Shown here one piece after another: positions 16,718-25,128 of a stretch of 64,000 nucleotides of DNA. A program made the translations under genes and the position numbers. Below the pieces are notes generated by a model that was not told where the DNA came from, did not search any database, and saw nothing but the letters and a program-made list of their open reading frames with translations. The stretch comes from Asanoa hainanensis (GTDB lineage: Bacteria > Actinomycetota > Actinomycetes > Mycobacteriales > Micromonosporaceae): NCBI RefSeq assembly GCF_900188485.1, contig NZ_FZPH01000015.1:124001-188000 (forward strand), given 5' to 3'. How positions within the stretch are numbered: position 1 is the first letter of the stretch; each line of letters starts with the position of its first letter.

Positions 16718-17734
16718 TCAGCGGCGCGGGTCCACGTGGATTTTCGGGGCGGCGCCCCATTCCGGCGGGCGGCTGCCCGCCAGCACGTCGGCTGCCTCGG
16801 CCAGGCCGACCGTGGCTGCGACCAGCGGGCGCGGGTCGACCGTGCCCGTCGCGTACAGCTCGATCGTTCCTGACAGACCCCCGGACGCGCTGAGCACGCC
16901 GACCGCCGTTACGTCCTTGAACACCAGTTCGCGGGAGTCGATCAGGGACGGCTCCTCCGCCAGGCCGATGTAGACGACCCGGCCGCCCGGCTCGACCCGG
17001 CGCACCGCGAAGCCTGGCAGGTCCGTGGCGTTCGTCGCGTCGACGACCGCGTCGAAGGTCAGGTCGTCGGGAAGCGAGGGCAACGTCCAGGTGTGCTCGA
17101 AGCCGAGCCCCCGTGCGAACGCCAGTGACGGCTCGTCGCGGCCCAGCAGGTGCACCTCGGCGCCCCGGGCCACGGCGATCTGCGCGGCCAGCAGGCCGAT
17201 CGCGCCCGGGCCCAGCACCAGCAGCCGGCTCGTCGGGGTCAGGGCCGCCGCCTCGACCACCCGCAACGCGTTGCCGCCCGGCTCGACCAGGGCGCCGAGG
17301 GTCGCGTCTACCGAGTCCGGCAGCGGGTGCAGCGCGCGGACCGGCACCGGCAGCTGCTCGGCCAGCGCACCCGGCCAGCCGCCGCGGATGCCGATCTCGA
17401 AGCGGTCCGCGCACAGGTGCTGGCGTCCGCTGAGACATCTCAGGCAGTTGCCGCAACCCAGCATGGTGTCGCCGGTGACCCGCCGGCCGAGCCAGGCGTT
17501 GTCGACCTCCGCGCCGACCGCGGACACGACGCCGCACCACTCGTGACCGATTCTGATCGGGTACGCGGCGTCGCCGCTGTGCAGGTAGGCCATGTGGCCC
17601 GAGTAGAACTCGGCGTCGGTGCCGCAGACGCCGGCCCGCTCCACATCGACGATGACCTCGCCGATCCGGGGCACCGGCGGGGCCACGTCCCGCACCTCCG
17701 CCCGGCCCGGCCCGACGACGACGAACGCGCGCAC
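16718..17734 (-). CDS. Zinc-dependent medium-chain dehydrogenase
   Basis: MDR-superfamily alcohol/polyol dehydrogenase, 338 residues, NAD(P)-dependent. Seen: GVCGTD with the catalytic-zinc Cys near residue 36, GHEWCG (second ligand His), the structural-zinc set CGNCLRCLSGRQHLC, and a Rossmann motif VLGPGAIGLL. Known: the sorbitol/threonine-type members oxidise secondary alcohols of sugars, polyols or amino-acid-derived diols. Start set at the GTG with an AGGGGG site 5 nt before it; another GTG lies 6 nt upstream. It is divergent from a sugar-acid dehydratase, so a role in oxidative pentose, hexonate or polyol catabolism is plausible, but the substrate is not readable from the sequence. Confidence 0.88.
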   Translation of the reverse strand: MRAFVVVGPGRAEVRDVAPPVPRIGEVIVDVERAGVCGTDAEFYSGHMAYLHSGDAAYPIRIGHEWCGVVSAVGAEVDNAWLGRRVTGDTMLGCGNCLRCLSGRQHLCADRFEIGIRGGWPGALAEQLPVPVRALHPLPDSVDATLGALVEPGGNALRVVEAAALTPTSRLLVLGPGAIGLLAAQIAVARGAEVHLLGRDEPSLAFARGLGFEHTWTLPSLPDDLTFDAVVDATNATDLPGFAVRRVEPGGRVVYIGLAEEPSLIDSRELVFKDVTAVGVLSASGGLSGTIELYATGTVDPRPLVAATVGLAEAADVLAGSRPPEWGAAPKIHVDPRR

Positions 17735-17767
17735 CGCCACCCCCTGCCACCCGATCAGGCGAATCTT

Positions 17768-17773
17768 GATAAT
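17768..17773 (+). promoter_or_regulatory. GATAAT -10 element, leaderless start of dehydratase
   Basis: GATAAT followed by 7 nt and ATG. No ribosome-binding site precedes the ATG, which supports a leaderless mRNA. No clear -35 was seen. Confidence 0.45.
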
Positions 17774-17780
17774 GGGCAGT

Positions 17781-19499
17781 ATGCCTGCCCCTCTCCGCTC
17801 CGACGCGTGGTATGCCGGCCAGGACCGCAACTCGTACATCCACCGGGCCTGGATGCGCCGCGGCGCGCCCGACTCGGCGTTCGACGGCCGGCCCCAGATC
17901 GCCATCGCCAACACCGCCTCCGACCTGACGCCCTGCAACATGCACCTCTCCGAGGTGGCCCGCAGCGTCGCCAACGGCGTCTGGGAGGCCGGCGGCGTAC
18001 CCCTCGAACTGCCCGTCGTGTCCCTCGGCGAGACGCAGGTCCGGCCGACCGCGATGCTCTGGCGCAACATGGCCGCGATGGCCATCGAGGAGATGATCCG
18101 GGCCAACCCGATCGACGGGGTCGTGCTGCTCGGCGGCTGCGACAAGACCATCCCGTCGCTGCTGATGGGCGCCGCCTCCGTCGACCTCCCGGCGCTGGTC
18201 GTGCCCGGCGGCCCGATGCTCACCGGCACGTTCCGCGGCGCGCCGCTCGGCTGCGGCACCGACGTCTGGCGGCTCTCCGAGGAGGTCCGGGCCGGCACGC
18301 TGTCCAACCGTGACTTCCAGGCGTCGCAGTCGGCGATGATCCGGAGCAAGGGGCACTGCAACACGATGGGTACGGCCTCGACGATGGGCCTGCTCGCCGA
18401 GGTGCTGGGCACGACGCTGCCGGGCACGGCCGGGCTGCCCGCGCCGGACAGCCGCCTCCAGGAGCGGGCGCACGAGTCCGGGCGGCTCGCGGTCGAGATG
18501 GTGCGTGAGGGCCGGCGACCGAGTCAGATCATCTCGAAGGCCAGCTTCCACAACGCGATCGTCGCCCTGGGCGCGCTCGGTGGCTCGACCAACGCCGTCG
18601 TGCACCTGCTGGCCATCGCCGGGCGGCTCGGCGTGCCGTTGACCCTCGACGAGATCGACCGCGCCGGGCACGGCATCCCGCTGCTCGTCGACCTCCAGCC
18701 GGCCGGCCGGCACCTCATGGAGGACTTCCACCGCGCCGGCGGGCTCACCGCCGTACTCCGGGAGATCTCCGACCTGCTCGATCTCGACGCGCTCACCGTC
18801 ACCGGGCGTCCGCTCGGCGACTACCTCGAGGACGGCGCCATCCACGACACCGAGGTGATCCGGCCCCGCAGCGAGCCGATGATGGCCGACGCCGGCATCG
18901 CCGTGCTGCGCGGCGACCTGGCGCCCGACGGCGCGATCATCAAGCCGGCGGCGGCGACGGCGGAGCTGCTCCAGCACCGGGGTCGCGCCGTTGTCTTCGA
19001 CTCCGTCGAGGACCTCCACCACCGGATCGACGACCCGGCGCTCGATGTCGACGCCGACTCCGTGCTGGTGCTGCGCGGCTGCGGGCCGCGGGGCTACCCG
19101 GGCATGCCCGAGGTGGCCAACCTGCCGCTGCCGCGCAAGCTCCTGCAGCAGGGCGTCCGCGACATGGTGCGGGTCTGCGACGGGCGGATGAGCGGCACCG
19201 CGTACGGGACGGTCGTGCTGCACGTCTCCCCCGAGGGCGCGGCCGGCGGACCCCTGGCGAAGGTGCGCGACGGCGACCCGATCGTGCTCGACGTCGAGGG
19301 CCGCCGGATCGACGTCGACGTGCCCGCCGCCGAGTTCGCGGCCCGCGAGCCCGCTCCGGCGATGGTCGCGGCGCTCGCCCGGCCGACCCGGGGATGGGAA
19401 AAGCTGTACGTCGATACGGTTCGCGGAGCAGAAACTGGAGCGGATTTGGACTTTCTCGTCGGCGGAAGTGGCGACCGCGTGCCCCGTGACTCGCATTGA
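17781..19499 (+). CDS. IlvD/Edd-family sugar-acid dehydratase
   Basis: Iron-sulfur dehydratase of 572 residues. Seen: cluster-binding cysteines in LTPCNMHL (C52), GGCDKT (C120) and GHCNTMG (C193), the motif GGSTNAVVHL, CDGRMSGTAYGTVVLHVSPE and the C-terminal ending GWEKLYVDTV...DFDFLVGG-like sequence (here LDFLVGG). Known: this C-terminus and overall pattern are typical of the pentonate/hexonate dehydratase branch (L-arabinonate, D-xylonate, D-galactonate) rather than of dihydroxy-acid dehydratase of branched-chain amino acid synthesis. An ATG 9 nt upstream is also in frame; 17781 is preferred from the -10 spacing. Divergent from a zinc dehydrogenase, consistent with oxidative sugar-acid breakdown. 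Exact substrate uncertain. Confidence 0.9.
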   Translation: MPAPLRSDAWYAGQDRNSYIHRAWMRRGAPDSAFDGRPQIAIANTASDLTPCNMHLSEVARSVANGVWEAGGVPLELPVVSLGETQVRPTAMLWRNMAAMAIEEMIRANPIDGVVLLGGCDKTIPSLLMGAASVDLPALVVPGGPMLTGTFRGAPLGCGTDVWRLSEEVRAGTLSNRDFQASQSAMIRSKGHCNTMGTASTMGLLAEVLGTTLPGTAGLPAPDSRLQERAHESGRLAVEMVREGRRPSQIISKASFHNAIVALGALGGSTNAVVHLLAIAGRLGVPLTLDEIDRAGHGIPLLVDLQPAGRHLMEDFHRAGGLTAVLREISDLLDLDALTVTGRPLGDYLEDGAIHDTEVIRPRSEPMMADAGIAVLRGDLAPDGAIIKPAAATAELLQHRGRAVVFDSVEDLHHRIDDPALDVDADSVLVLRGCGPRGYPGMPEVANLPLPRKLLQQGVRDMVRVCDGRMSGTAYGTVVLHVSPEGAAGGPLAKVRDGDPIVLDVEGRRIDVDVPAAEFAAREPAPAMVAALARPTRGWEKLYVDTVRGAETGADLDFLVGGSGDRVPRDSH

Positions 19500-19536
19500 T
19501 GACACGCGGCTACTGCGCTGTCGCTTTGTGCACCAC

Positions 19537-19564
19537 TTGCGACCGGATCTCCCTTGGGTATGCT
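19537..19564 (+). promoter_or_regulatory. Candidate sigma-70-type promoter
   Basis: TTGCGA, 16-bp spacer, TATGCT, ending 32 bp before the ATG of the secreted coiled-coil protein. GGAGGG follows in the leader. Confidence 0.45.
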
Positions 19565-19596
19565 CGTGCGCGGTTTGACGGAGGGAAACGACGAGA

Positions 19597-20622
19597 ATGA
19601 CCGCCGCGCGACGACGCTGGCTCGCAACTGTCCTGGCACTGGTCGCCGCGCTCGTGGTAGCCGTGGTGCCGCCGAGCGCCGGCTACGCCGCACCCAGCCC
19701 TTCGCCGGGCGCGCCCAAGGAAAAGGCGGTGCCGCTGCTCGGTGACGTGCTCGAGTCGACCGGCCGGCAGTACGCGAAGGCCAAGGCGGTGCTCGACAAG
19801 TCCCGGCAGCAGCAGCTCAAGCTCGACCTCCAGGTCCAGGCGGCCGAGCGGAGGATCAAGGAGCTGCAGCCGCAGGTGAGCGAGTTCGCGACCGAGACGT
19901 ACCGGACCGGTCGCCTCACCCCGATGGTCGCGATGCTCAACGCGTCGGCCGACGGCGGCTTCCTGGAGAAGGCGACCGTCCTGGAGCGGCTCAACCAGTA
20001 CAACTCGAGCAAGCTCCAGGCGCTCGTCGCGGCCGAGGAAGAGGTGGCGGCGACCAAGGCCAAGATCGACGCCGAGGTAGCCGCCCAGAAGGCCGCGGCT
20101 GCCTCGATGGCCAAGCAGAAGAGCGCCGCCGAGCGCGAGCTCGACAAGGTCGGCGACCTGGCCGTCGGGGTCGGCCTGGACCCCACCAACGTGGCCGCGA
20201 CCTCGCCCAAGGCCAAGCCGGCGCCGCGCTCGGCCGACGGCGGCTGGCCGGACGAGTCGTGCAACAAGGACGACCCGACCACCAGCGGTTGCATCACGGG
20301 GCGCACGCTGAACGCGTACAAAGAGGTGAAGCGCGCCGGATTCAACCGGTTCGTCGGTTGCTTCCGGTCCGGCGGGCCGTTCGAGCATCCGAAGGGCCGG
20401 GCCTGCGACTGGTCGTTGCTCAAGAGCGGATTCGCGCGGGCGGCCAACCGTGACCAGGAGAGGTACGGGAACGACCTGGCCGCGTTCCTGATCAGGAACG
20501 CCGACGCGCTCGGGATCCTCTACGTGATCTGGTACAAACGCATCTGGTTCCCCGCTACCGGGTGGAAGTCCTACAGCGGCGAGAGTGACCATACGGACCA
20601 CGTACACATGTCAATGCTTTGA
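19597..20622 (+). CDS. Secreted coiled-coil protein with ARB_07466/VanY-like C-terminal domain
   Basis: Exported protein of 341 residues. Seen: Sec signal peptide (basic MTAARRRW, hydrophobic core, Ala-x-Ala-like site near AGYAAP), a long coiled coil rich in Lys, Gln, Glu and Ala (about 45-200), a Pro/Ala linker, and a compact C-terminal domain with HPKGRACDWSL, IWYKRIWFP and SDHTDHVHMS. Known: that domain is common at the end of actinobacterial cell-wall proteins with NlpC/RipA-like coiled coils; its His/Asp pattern resembles zinc D,D-carboxypeptidases, but activity is not established. Likely acts at the peptidoglycan. A strong hairpin terminator follows the stop codon. Confidence 0.88.
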   Translation: MTAARRRWLATVLALVAALVVAVVPPSAGYAAPSPSPGAPKEKAVPLLGDVLESTGRQYAKAKAVLDKSRQQQLKLDLQVQAAERRIKELQPQVSEFATETYRTGRLTPMVAMLNASADGGFLEKATVLERLNQYNSSKLQALVAAEEEVAATKAKIDAEVAAQKAAAASMAKQKSAAERELDKVGDLAVGVGLDPTNVAATSPKAKPAPRSADGGWPDESCNKDDPTTSGCITGRTLNAYKEVKRAGFNRFVGCFRSGGPFEHPKGRACDWSLLKSGFARAANRDQERYGNDLAAFLIRNADALGILYVIWYKRIWFPATGWKSYSGESDHTDHVHMSML

Positions 20623-20641
20623 CGCTTCGGTGAATGTGTCG

Positions 20642-20680
20642 ACGCCCGGGCCGGCGAATGCCGCCCGGGCGTTTCGGCTT
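20642..20680 (+). terminator. Rho-independent-type terminator
   Basis: 10-bp stem ACGCCCGGGC / GCCCGGGCGT with an 11-nt loop, followed by TTTCGGCTTTTC. It lies 20 bp after the stop of the secreted protein gene. Confidence 0.7.
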
Positions 20681-20773
20681 TTCGCGGGAACCCCTGACCC
20701 ACAATGCGTCGCCGCATAGCGTGGGGAAATTCGAGTCGCCAGCTTTCCCATGGGGACGACGAGGGGGATTGTC

Positions 20774-21466
20774 ATGTCGAAGGTACTTTTCATCGTGAGC
20801 GGCGCGACCTATTGGGTGCTTAACGACGGCACGCGGTACGCGACCGGCTATTGGGCCGAGGAGTTCGCGAACCCGTACAAGATGCTCACGGACGCCGGTC
20901 ACGACGTCGTGGTCGCCACCCCGGGCGGAGCCATCCCGAACGTCGACATGATGAGCCTGCGCCCCTCGATGGCGGGTGGCGAGAAGGGCGCCCTGGAGCT
21001 GGAGGAGATCATCCGCTCCGCCGAGGTGATGCGCCGGCCGCTGCAGTTGTCGGACGTGCGCCTGGAGGACTACGACGCGGTCTATCTGCCCGGCGGTCAC
21101 GGACCCATGTCGGACCTGGCGTGGGACGCGGACGCGGGCCGCCTCCTCACAGAGCAGCTCCTCTCGGGGAACCCGCTGTTCATCGTGTGCCATGCGCCGG
21201 CGTCGCTGCTCGTCACCCGGATCCACGGTGAGTCGCCCTTTGCCGGCAAGAAGGTCACGGGCTTCACCAACGAGGAGGAGGACGAGGTCGGTCTGGCGTC
21301 CCGGGCGCCCTGGCTGCTGGAGACGGACCTGAAGGAGAAGGTCCACGTCAAGTACAGCCGTGGCCCGAAGTGGGAGCCCTTCATGGTGGAGGACGGCAAC
21401 CTGACGACCGGCCAGAACCCGCACTCGGCCGCCGTCCTCGGCGATCGGATGCTGCAACTGCTTTAG
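20774..21466 (+). CDS. DJ-1/PfpI-family (Hsp31-type) class I amidotransferase-like protein
   Basis: Cytosolic protein of 230 residues. Seen: GTRYATGYWAEEFANPY near the N-terminus, a Glu/Asp-rich loop, LPGGHGPMSDL, the nucleophile elbow VCHAPA (Cys near 139), and VEDGNLTTGQNPHSA, the signature of the Hsp31-like branch. Known: such proteins act as glyoxalase III, deglycase-like or stress chaperones. A GAGGGGG ribosome-binding site lies 5 nt before the ATG. It ends tail-to-tail with the next gene, overlapping its stop by 4 bp. Enzymatic role here is inferred from the conserved Cys-His; specific substrate unknown. Confidence 0.9.
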   Translation: MSKVLFIVSGATYWVLNDGTRYATGYWAEEFANPYKMLTDAGHDVVVATPGGAIPNVDMMSLRPSMAGGEKGALELEEIIRSAEVMRRPLQLSDVRLEDYDAVYLPGGHGPMSDLAWDADAGRLLTEQLLSGNPLFIVCHAPASLLVTRIHGESPFAGKKVTGFTNEEEDEVGLASRAPWLLETDLKEKVHVKYSRGPKWEPFMVEDGNLTTGQNPHSAAVLGDRMLQLL

Positions 21467-22182
21467 TGACCGGCGCTCTGGCCGCCGTCGACGTGGGAGA
21501 TCTCGCCGGTGACGAACGGTGCCTGCTCCAGGTAGCGGATCGCCCGCACCACGTCGTCGATCTCGCCCATCCGATTGACCGGGTGGCGCGCCGCTTCGAT
21601 GCCGTCCGGGTCGTCGGGATGCATGGGGGTGCGGATGACCCCGAGCGCGACGGCGTTGACCCGGATGCCGCGGGTGGCGTACTCGATCGCCAGTGACTTG
21701 GTGACGGCGTCGAGGCCGCCTTTGGTGAGGGCGGTGAGCCCGGCGGGCACGTTGGCGTCGGCCTGGTTGACGAGGCTGGTCGAGATGTTGACGACGTGCC
21801 CGCCGGGGTCGCCCACGCGGGCCAGCATCGCGGTGATCGCGCTGCGGGCGATGTCGAAGAAGCCCCGCAGGTTGACCCCGACGACCTTCTCGTAGTCCGC
21901 GTCGGTGTAGTCCGTGAACGGCTTGGAGACGAAGAGCCCGGCGCAGTTGACGAAGCTGTCGACGCGGCCGAAGCGCTGCACGGCCGCGTCGACAACGCGC
22001 GCCCCGGTGCCGAACTCGGACACGTCGCCGGGCACGGCGAGCACCTCCGGATCGGCCGAGGGCTGGATGGAGAGCCCGGTCGCGGTGACGCCGTAGCCCA
22101 GCTCCCGATAGGCCGCGACCACCGCCGCCCCGATGCCTCCCGAGGCCCCGGTGACCACGACGACCTTCCGCACGGAGTCCAT
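21463..22182 (-). CDS. Short-chain dehydrogenase/reductase lacking the catalytic Tyr
   Basis: SDR-fold protein of about 239 residues. Seen: TGASGGIG nucleotide-binding motif, NCAG in place of NNAG, a serine in NISTSL, and LTALTKGG where the usual Y-x3-K should be; the Tyr position is Thr150 with Lys154 kept. A GTG 18 nt upstream is also in frame. Known: classical SDRs need Ser-Tyr-Lys; I recall related actinobacterial SDRs with VPS-x-L-x-S-LTKGG, so the change is probably a subfamily trait, not a recent mutation. It may be a non-canonical reductase or a binding protein. Same direction as the MFS gene that follows its neighbours upstream, 55 bp away. Confidence 0.88.
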   Translation of the reverse strand: MDSVRKVVVVTGASGGIGAAVVAAYRELGYGVTATGLSIQPSADPEVLAVPGDVSEFGTGARVVDAAVQRFGRVDSFVNCAGLFVSKPFTDYTDADYEKVVGVNLRGFFDIARSAITAMLARVGDPGGHVVNISTSLVNQADANVPAGLTALTKGGLDAVTKSLAIEYATRGIRVNAVALGVIRTPMHPDDPDGIEAARHPVNRMGEIDDVVRAIRYLEQAPFVTGEISHVDGGQSAGH

Positions 22183-22237
22183 AACGGAATCATTTCGCAC
22201 AGTTCGCGGCTAGGTGTCGTTATCTGGGCCCGAGGCG

Positions 22238-23749
22238 TCAGGCGCCACCATGACCAACAGGGGTGCTGTTCGTCGGCTCCGTCACCTCCTTCCCCTGGCC
22301 GTGGCCCTGGCCTACCGGGGGCAGGTGTCGTAGCGCGCGTAGGCAGAGCACCGCGGCGACCGCGATCGCGGCCGCGCTGATGGCGGCCACCAGGTGCAGG
22401 CCGTCGGTGAAGGCGTCGCGGGCCTGGGCGAGGAGCGCCGGCGGGGTCGTGGCGAGCGAGTCGCCCGACCCGGCCGGAGCGCCGTGCCGGTGGACCGCGG
22501 CGGCGACGCTGCCGAACACCGCGACCCCGAGCGCGAAGCCGAACTCGTTGGCCGTCTGGGAGAGGGAGGCGGCCGAGCCGGCCCGCTCCGGTGGGACCGC
22601 GCCGACGACGATCCCGGTGCCGAGGGTGACCAGTGGGCCCGCACCGATGTTGAACAACGCCATCCCGGTGATCACCGCGGTCGCGTCCGTGGCAGCCGTC
22701 AGCAGCACCAGACCGACGACGGAGATCGCGAGGCCGCCGGCGATCAGGGGCGCCGGGCGGATCCGGCGGGCGGCGAGGGGCGCCAGCTGGGTGGCGACGA
22801 GGCCCGCCGCCACCGCGGGTAGCAGCGTGAGACCCGCCCGCAGTGGCTGGTAGCCGGCGACCAGCTGCAGGAACTGGGTGATCAGCACCATCACGGTGCC
22901 GGGCAGCATCGTGTTGACGAACATCGCGCCGAGCGCCGTGCGGAACGTGCGTTCCCTGAAGAGCCGCAGGTCGACCAGCGGGTGTGCCAGCGTCCGCTGG
23001 CGGCGCAGGAACACCACGGCGAAGAGCAGGCCGACGACCAGCGCGGCTGCCGGGGTGGGCGAGACGCCGTGGCGGGCCAGCTCCTTGATGCCGTAGACGG
23101 CCGGCAGGATGGCGGCCAGCGAGAGCCCGACGCTGACCAGGTCGAGCGGGGCCGGGTCACGCCCCGGCCGGTCTTTGGGTAGCAGGACCGGGCCGAGCGC
23201 GAGCAGCAGGACCATCGCCGGCACCGCGATGAGGAAGACCGAGCCCCACCAGAAGTGGCCGAGCAGCACTCCCCCGACGACCGGGCCGATCGCGCTGCCG
23301 CCCATCAGCGACATCAGCCAGACCCCGATCGCGGTGGCGCGCTGCTTCGGGTCGCGGAACATGCCGGTGATCAGCGCGAGCGTGGTCGGGCCCATGGCCG
23401 CACCGGCCACGCCGAGCAGCGCCCGGGCCGCGATCAGCATGGCCGGGCTGTCCGCGTAGGCGGCCAGCACCGACGCGACCCCGAACACCGCCGCTCCGCC
23501 GAGCAGCAGCCGCCGGCGCCCGAGGCGGTCACCGAGCGCGCCCATCGTGATCAGGAAGCCGGAGAGGAGGAACCCGTAGCCATCGATGATCCAGAGCTGG
23601 TCGGTGCTGCCGGCGCCGAGGTCGCCGCTGAGCTGCGGCACCGCGAGCAGCAGCACGAACAGGTCGATCGAGACGAGCAGCGACGGAAGGGCCAGCACCG
23701 CCAGCCCCACCCACTCCTTGCGCCCCGCCCTCAGGTCGTTCACATTCAT
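22238..23749 (-). CDS. MFS transporter, DHA2 (14-helix) drug-efflux type
   Basis: Integral membrane proton-drug antiporter, 503 residues. Seen: repeated hydrophobic helices compatible with 14 TMS, motif A-like GALGDRLGRRRLLL after helix 2, and motif C-like GPVVGGVLLGHFWWGSVF in helix 5. Overall similar to the SmvA/QacA/LfrA group that exports cationic biocides and antibiotics. Strong possible hairpin just upstream of the start (23758-23785). It follows a CDGSH gene on the same strand and precedes an SDR. No dedicated regulator is adjacent. Confidence 0.92.
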   Translation of the reverse strand: MNVNDLRAGRKEWVGLAVLALPSLLVSIDLFVLLLAVPQLSGDLGAGSTDQLWIIDGYGFLLSGFLITMGALGDRLGRRRLLLGGAAVFGVASVLAAYADSPAMLIAARALLGVAGAAMGPTTLALITGMFRDPKQRATAIGVWLMSLMGGSAIGPVVGGVLLGHFWWGSVFLIAVPAMVLLLALGPVLLPKDRPGRDPAPLDLVSVGLSLAAILPAVYGIKELARHGVSPTPAAALVVGLLFAVVFLRRQRTLAHPLVDLRLFRERTFRTALGAMFVNTMLPGTVMVLITQFLQLVAGYQPLRAGLTLLPAVAAGLVATQLAPLAARRIRPAPLIAGGLAISVVGLVLLTAATDATAVITGMALFNIGAGPLVTLGTGIVVGAVPPERAGSAASLSQTANEFGFALGVAVFGSVAAAVHRHGAPAGSGDSLATTPPALLAQARDAFTDGLHLVAAISAAAIAVAAVLCLRALRHLPPVGQGHGQGKEVTEPTNSTPVGHGGA

Positions 23750-23757
23750 GAGTACCT

Positions 23758-23785
23758 CTCCGGTGGTGAATGGTTCACCCCGGAG
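23758..23785 (-). promoter_or_regulatory. Inverted repeat upstream of MFS start
   Basis: GGTGAA-TGG-TTCACC flanked by CTCCGG/CCGGAG, a 12-bp stem with one bulged T. It sits 8 bp before the MFS ATG and next to its ribosome-binding site. It could be a repressor site, or a hairpin separating the MFS gene from the upstream CDGSH gene. Confidence 0.45.
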
Positions 23786-23815
23786 GTCGGAGTCGTCGGA
23801 CGCTTTTCGACAACC

Positions 23816-24037
23816 TCAGTCGCGGCCGGTGCCGGCCTTGAAGCGGGTCGTGCGGTGCGAGCCGTCGCAGAAGGGTTTCGTGGCGGACATCCCGCACCGG
23901 CAGAGCGCGACCGTCGAACGCCCGGTCTCGATCGTCTCGCCGTCGACGGTGACCATCTCGAAGTCACCGCGGATCAGCAGGGGCCCGTCCGGGTACGGTG
24001 TCACGGTCGCGGCCGGTTCCTCCTGGGCAGGTCGCAT
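23816..24037 (-). CDS. CDGSH iron-sulfur domain protein
   Basis: A 73-residue protein. Seen: CRCGMSATKPFCDGSH, matching the C-x-C-x2-S/T-x3-P-x-C-D-G-S-H signature that binds a 2Fe-2S cluster through three Cys and one His; preceded by a beta-strand region GPLLIRGDFEMV. Length is typical of bacterial single-domain members. Start at ATG MRPAQ; upstream sequence in frame is unlike the family. Its divergent neighbour, 70 bp away, is a haem-oxygenase-like iron enzyme, a pairing I recognise in actinobacteria, suggesting the CDGSH protein donates electrons or iron-sulfur equivalents to it. That link is inference. Confidence 0.92.
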   Translation of the reverse strand: MRPAQEEPAATVTPYPDGPLLIRGDFEMVTVDGETIETGRSTVALCRCGMSATKPFCDGSHRTTRFKAGTGRD

Positions 24038-24107
24038 GGTGTCGGATTCCCCCCGCGGGCACGCGGAAACCAGGTTTGATCGGCCGCCGCGCGGGCACCC
24101 GTCGCCG

Positions 24108-25124
24108 GTGACCATCGTTTCCCCGCAGCGCCTCACCGGACCCACCCTGCCGCTGGCCCGTGGCCCGGTCTCGGCGGCGCTCCGAGCGGCCCTGGCCGGC
24201 CCGCCGCGTGACCTGCCGGTCGTCACCTGGCCCGCAACCGACCCGCTGCACGACGAGGATCTCCAGGTCACCCTTTACCTCTGTTACGAGCAGCATTTCC
24301 AGGGGTTCGCGGGCGTCGACCCCGCATGGGAGTGGAACCCGGCGCTGCTGGCCCTGCGCGCGTCCGCCGAGCGGCCGTTCGTGGCGGCCCTGCGCGACCT
24401 CGTCGGCGACCACGAGCCGCCCACCGACGTACCCGCGGCGCTCGTCGCACTGGCGACCGACCCCGATGGACCGTCGCTCGCCGCGGACGTCCGCCGGCAC
24501 GCGACCCTCGACCAGTTCCGCGAGCTCCTCGTCCATCGCTCGGTCTACCAGCTCAAGGAGGCCGACCCGCACACCTTCGCGATCCCCCGGCTGCGCGGTG
24601 CGGCGAAGGCCGCGCTGGTGGAGATCCAGATCGACGAGTACGGCGGTGGCCGCCCGGAACGTATGCACGCGCAGCTGTTCCGGAACGCCATGGACGGCTT
24701 CGGCGTCGACAGCACCTACGGCGCCCACGTCGACCGGGTGCCCGCGATCACCCTGGCCGGCGTCAACCTCATGTCGCTGTTCGGCTTGCACCGGCGCTGG
24801 CGCGGCGCGCTGGTCGGCCAGTTGGCTGCCTTCGAGATGACCTCGTCGGAGCCGAACCGGCACCTCGCGGCCGCGGCCCGCCGGCTGGGCGCGGACGACC
24901 GGACCGCCCGGTTCTTCGACGAGCACGTGGAGGCGGACGCGGTGCACGAACAGATCGCGGCGTACGACCTGGCCGGGCGCTACGCCTCCGACACCCCCGA
25001 CGGCGCCGATGACGTGCTGTTCGGCGCACGCTGCGGCTTGGCCGTCAGCGCGCTCATGGCCGACCACCTGGTGCGCTCCTGGACGGCGGGCAAAAGCTCC
25101 CTGCTGCCCCCTGCGGCCCGCTAG
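24108..25124 (+). CDS. Iron-containing redox enzyme (haem-oxygenase-like fold)
   Basis: A 338-residue all-helical protein of the haem-oxygenase-like diiron family (Haem_oxygenas_2 type). Seen: LYLCYEQHFQGF, the block VEIQIDEYGGGRPERMH with acidic/His metal ligands, FEMTSSEPN and FFDEHVEADAVHEQIA with further Glu/His ligands. Known: family members use a diiron centre for N-oxygenation, desaturation/fragmentation of fatty acids or related oxidative chemistry, mostly in secondary metabolism. GTG start chosen because the family begins shortly before the Pro-rich LTGPTLPLARG segment. Divergent from CDGSH. Substrate unknown. Confidence 0.88.
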   Translation: MTIVSPQRLTGPTLPLARGPVSAALRAALAGPPRDLPVVTWPATDPLHDEDLQVTLYLCYEQHFQGFAGVDPAWEWNPALLALRASAERPFVAALRDLVGDHEPPTDVPAALVALATDPDGPSLAADVRRHATLDQFRELLVHRSVYQLKEADPHTFAIPRLRGAAKAALVEIQIDEYGGGRPERMHAQLFRNAMDGFGVDSTYGAHVDRVPAITLAGVNLMSLFGLHRRWRGALVGQLAAFEMTSSEPNRHLAAAARRLGADDRTARFFDEHVEADAVHEQIAAYDLAGRYASDTPDGADDVLFGARCGLAVSALMADHLVRSWTAGKSSLLPPAAR

Positions 25125-25128
25125 ACCA

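Noticed and set aside
16706-16721. CTGAGC-N4-GCTCAG hairpin between convergent genes
   Set aside because: Only a 6-bp stem that overlaps a stop codon; too weak to call a terminator.
16589-16873. Frame starting with a GTGA overlap after CHAT-STAND copy 2, possibly a partner gene
   Set aside because: No similarity to the zinc-ribbon or membrane partner of copy 1, low-complexity Arg/Ser composition, and it runs into the dehydrogenase coding sequence.
16251-19505. Long reverse-strand open frame across the end of CHAT-STAND copy 2, the dehydrogenase and the dehydratase
   Set aside because: It spans several genes with clear motifs in other frames and shows no family resemblance.
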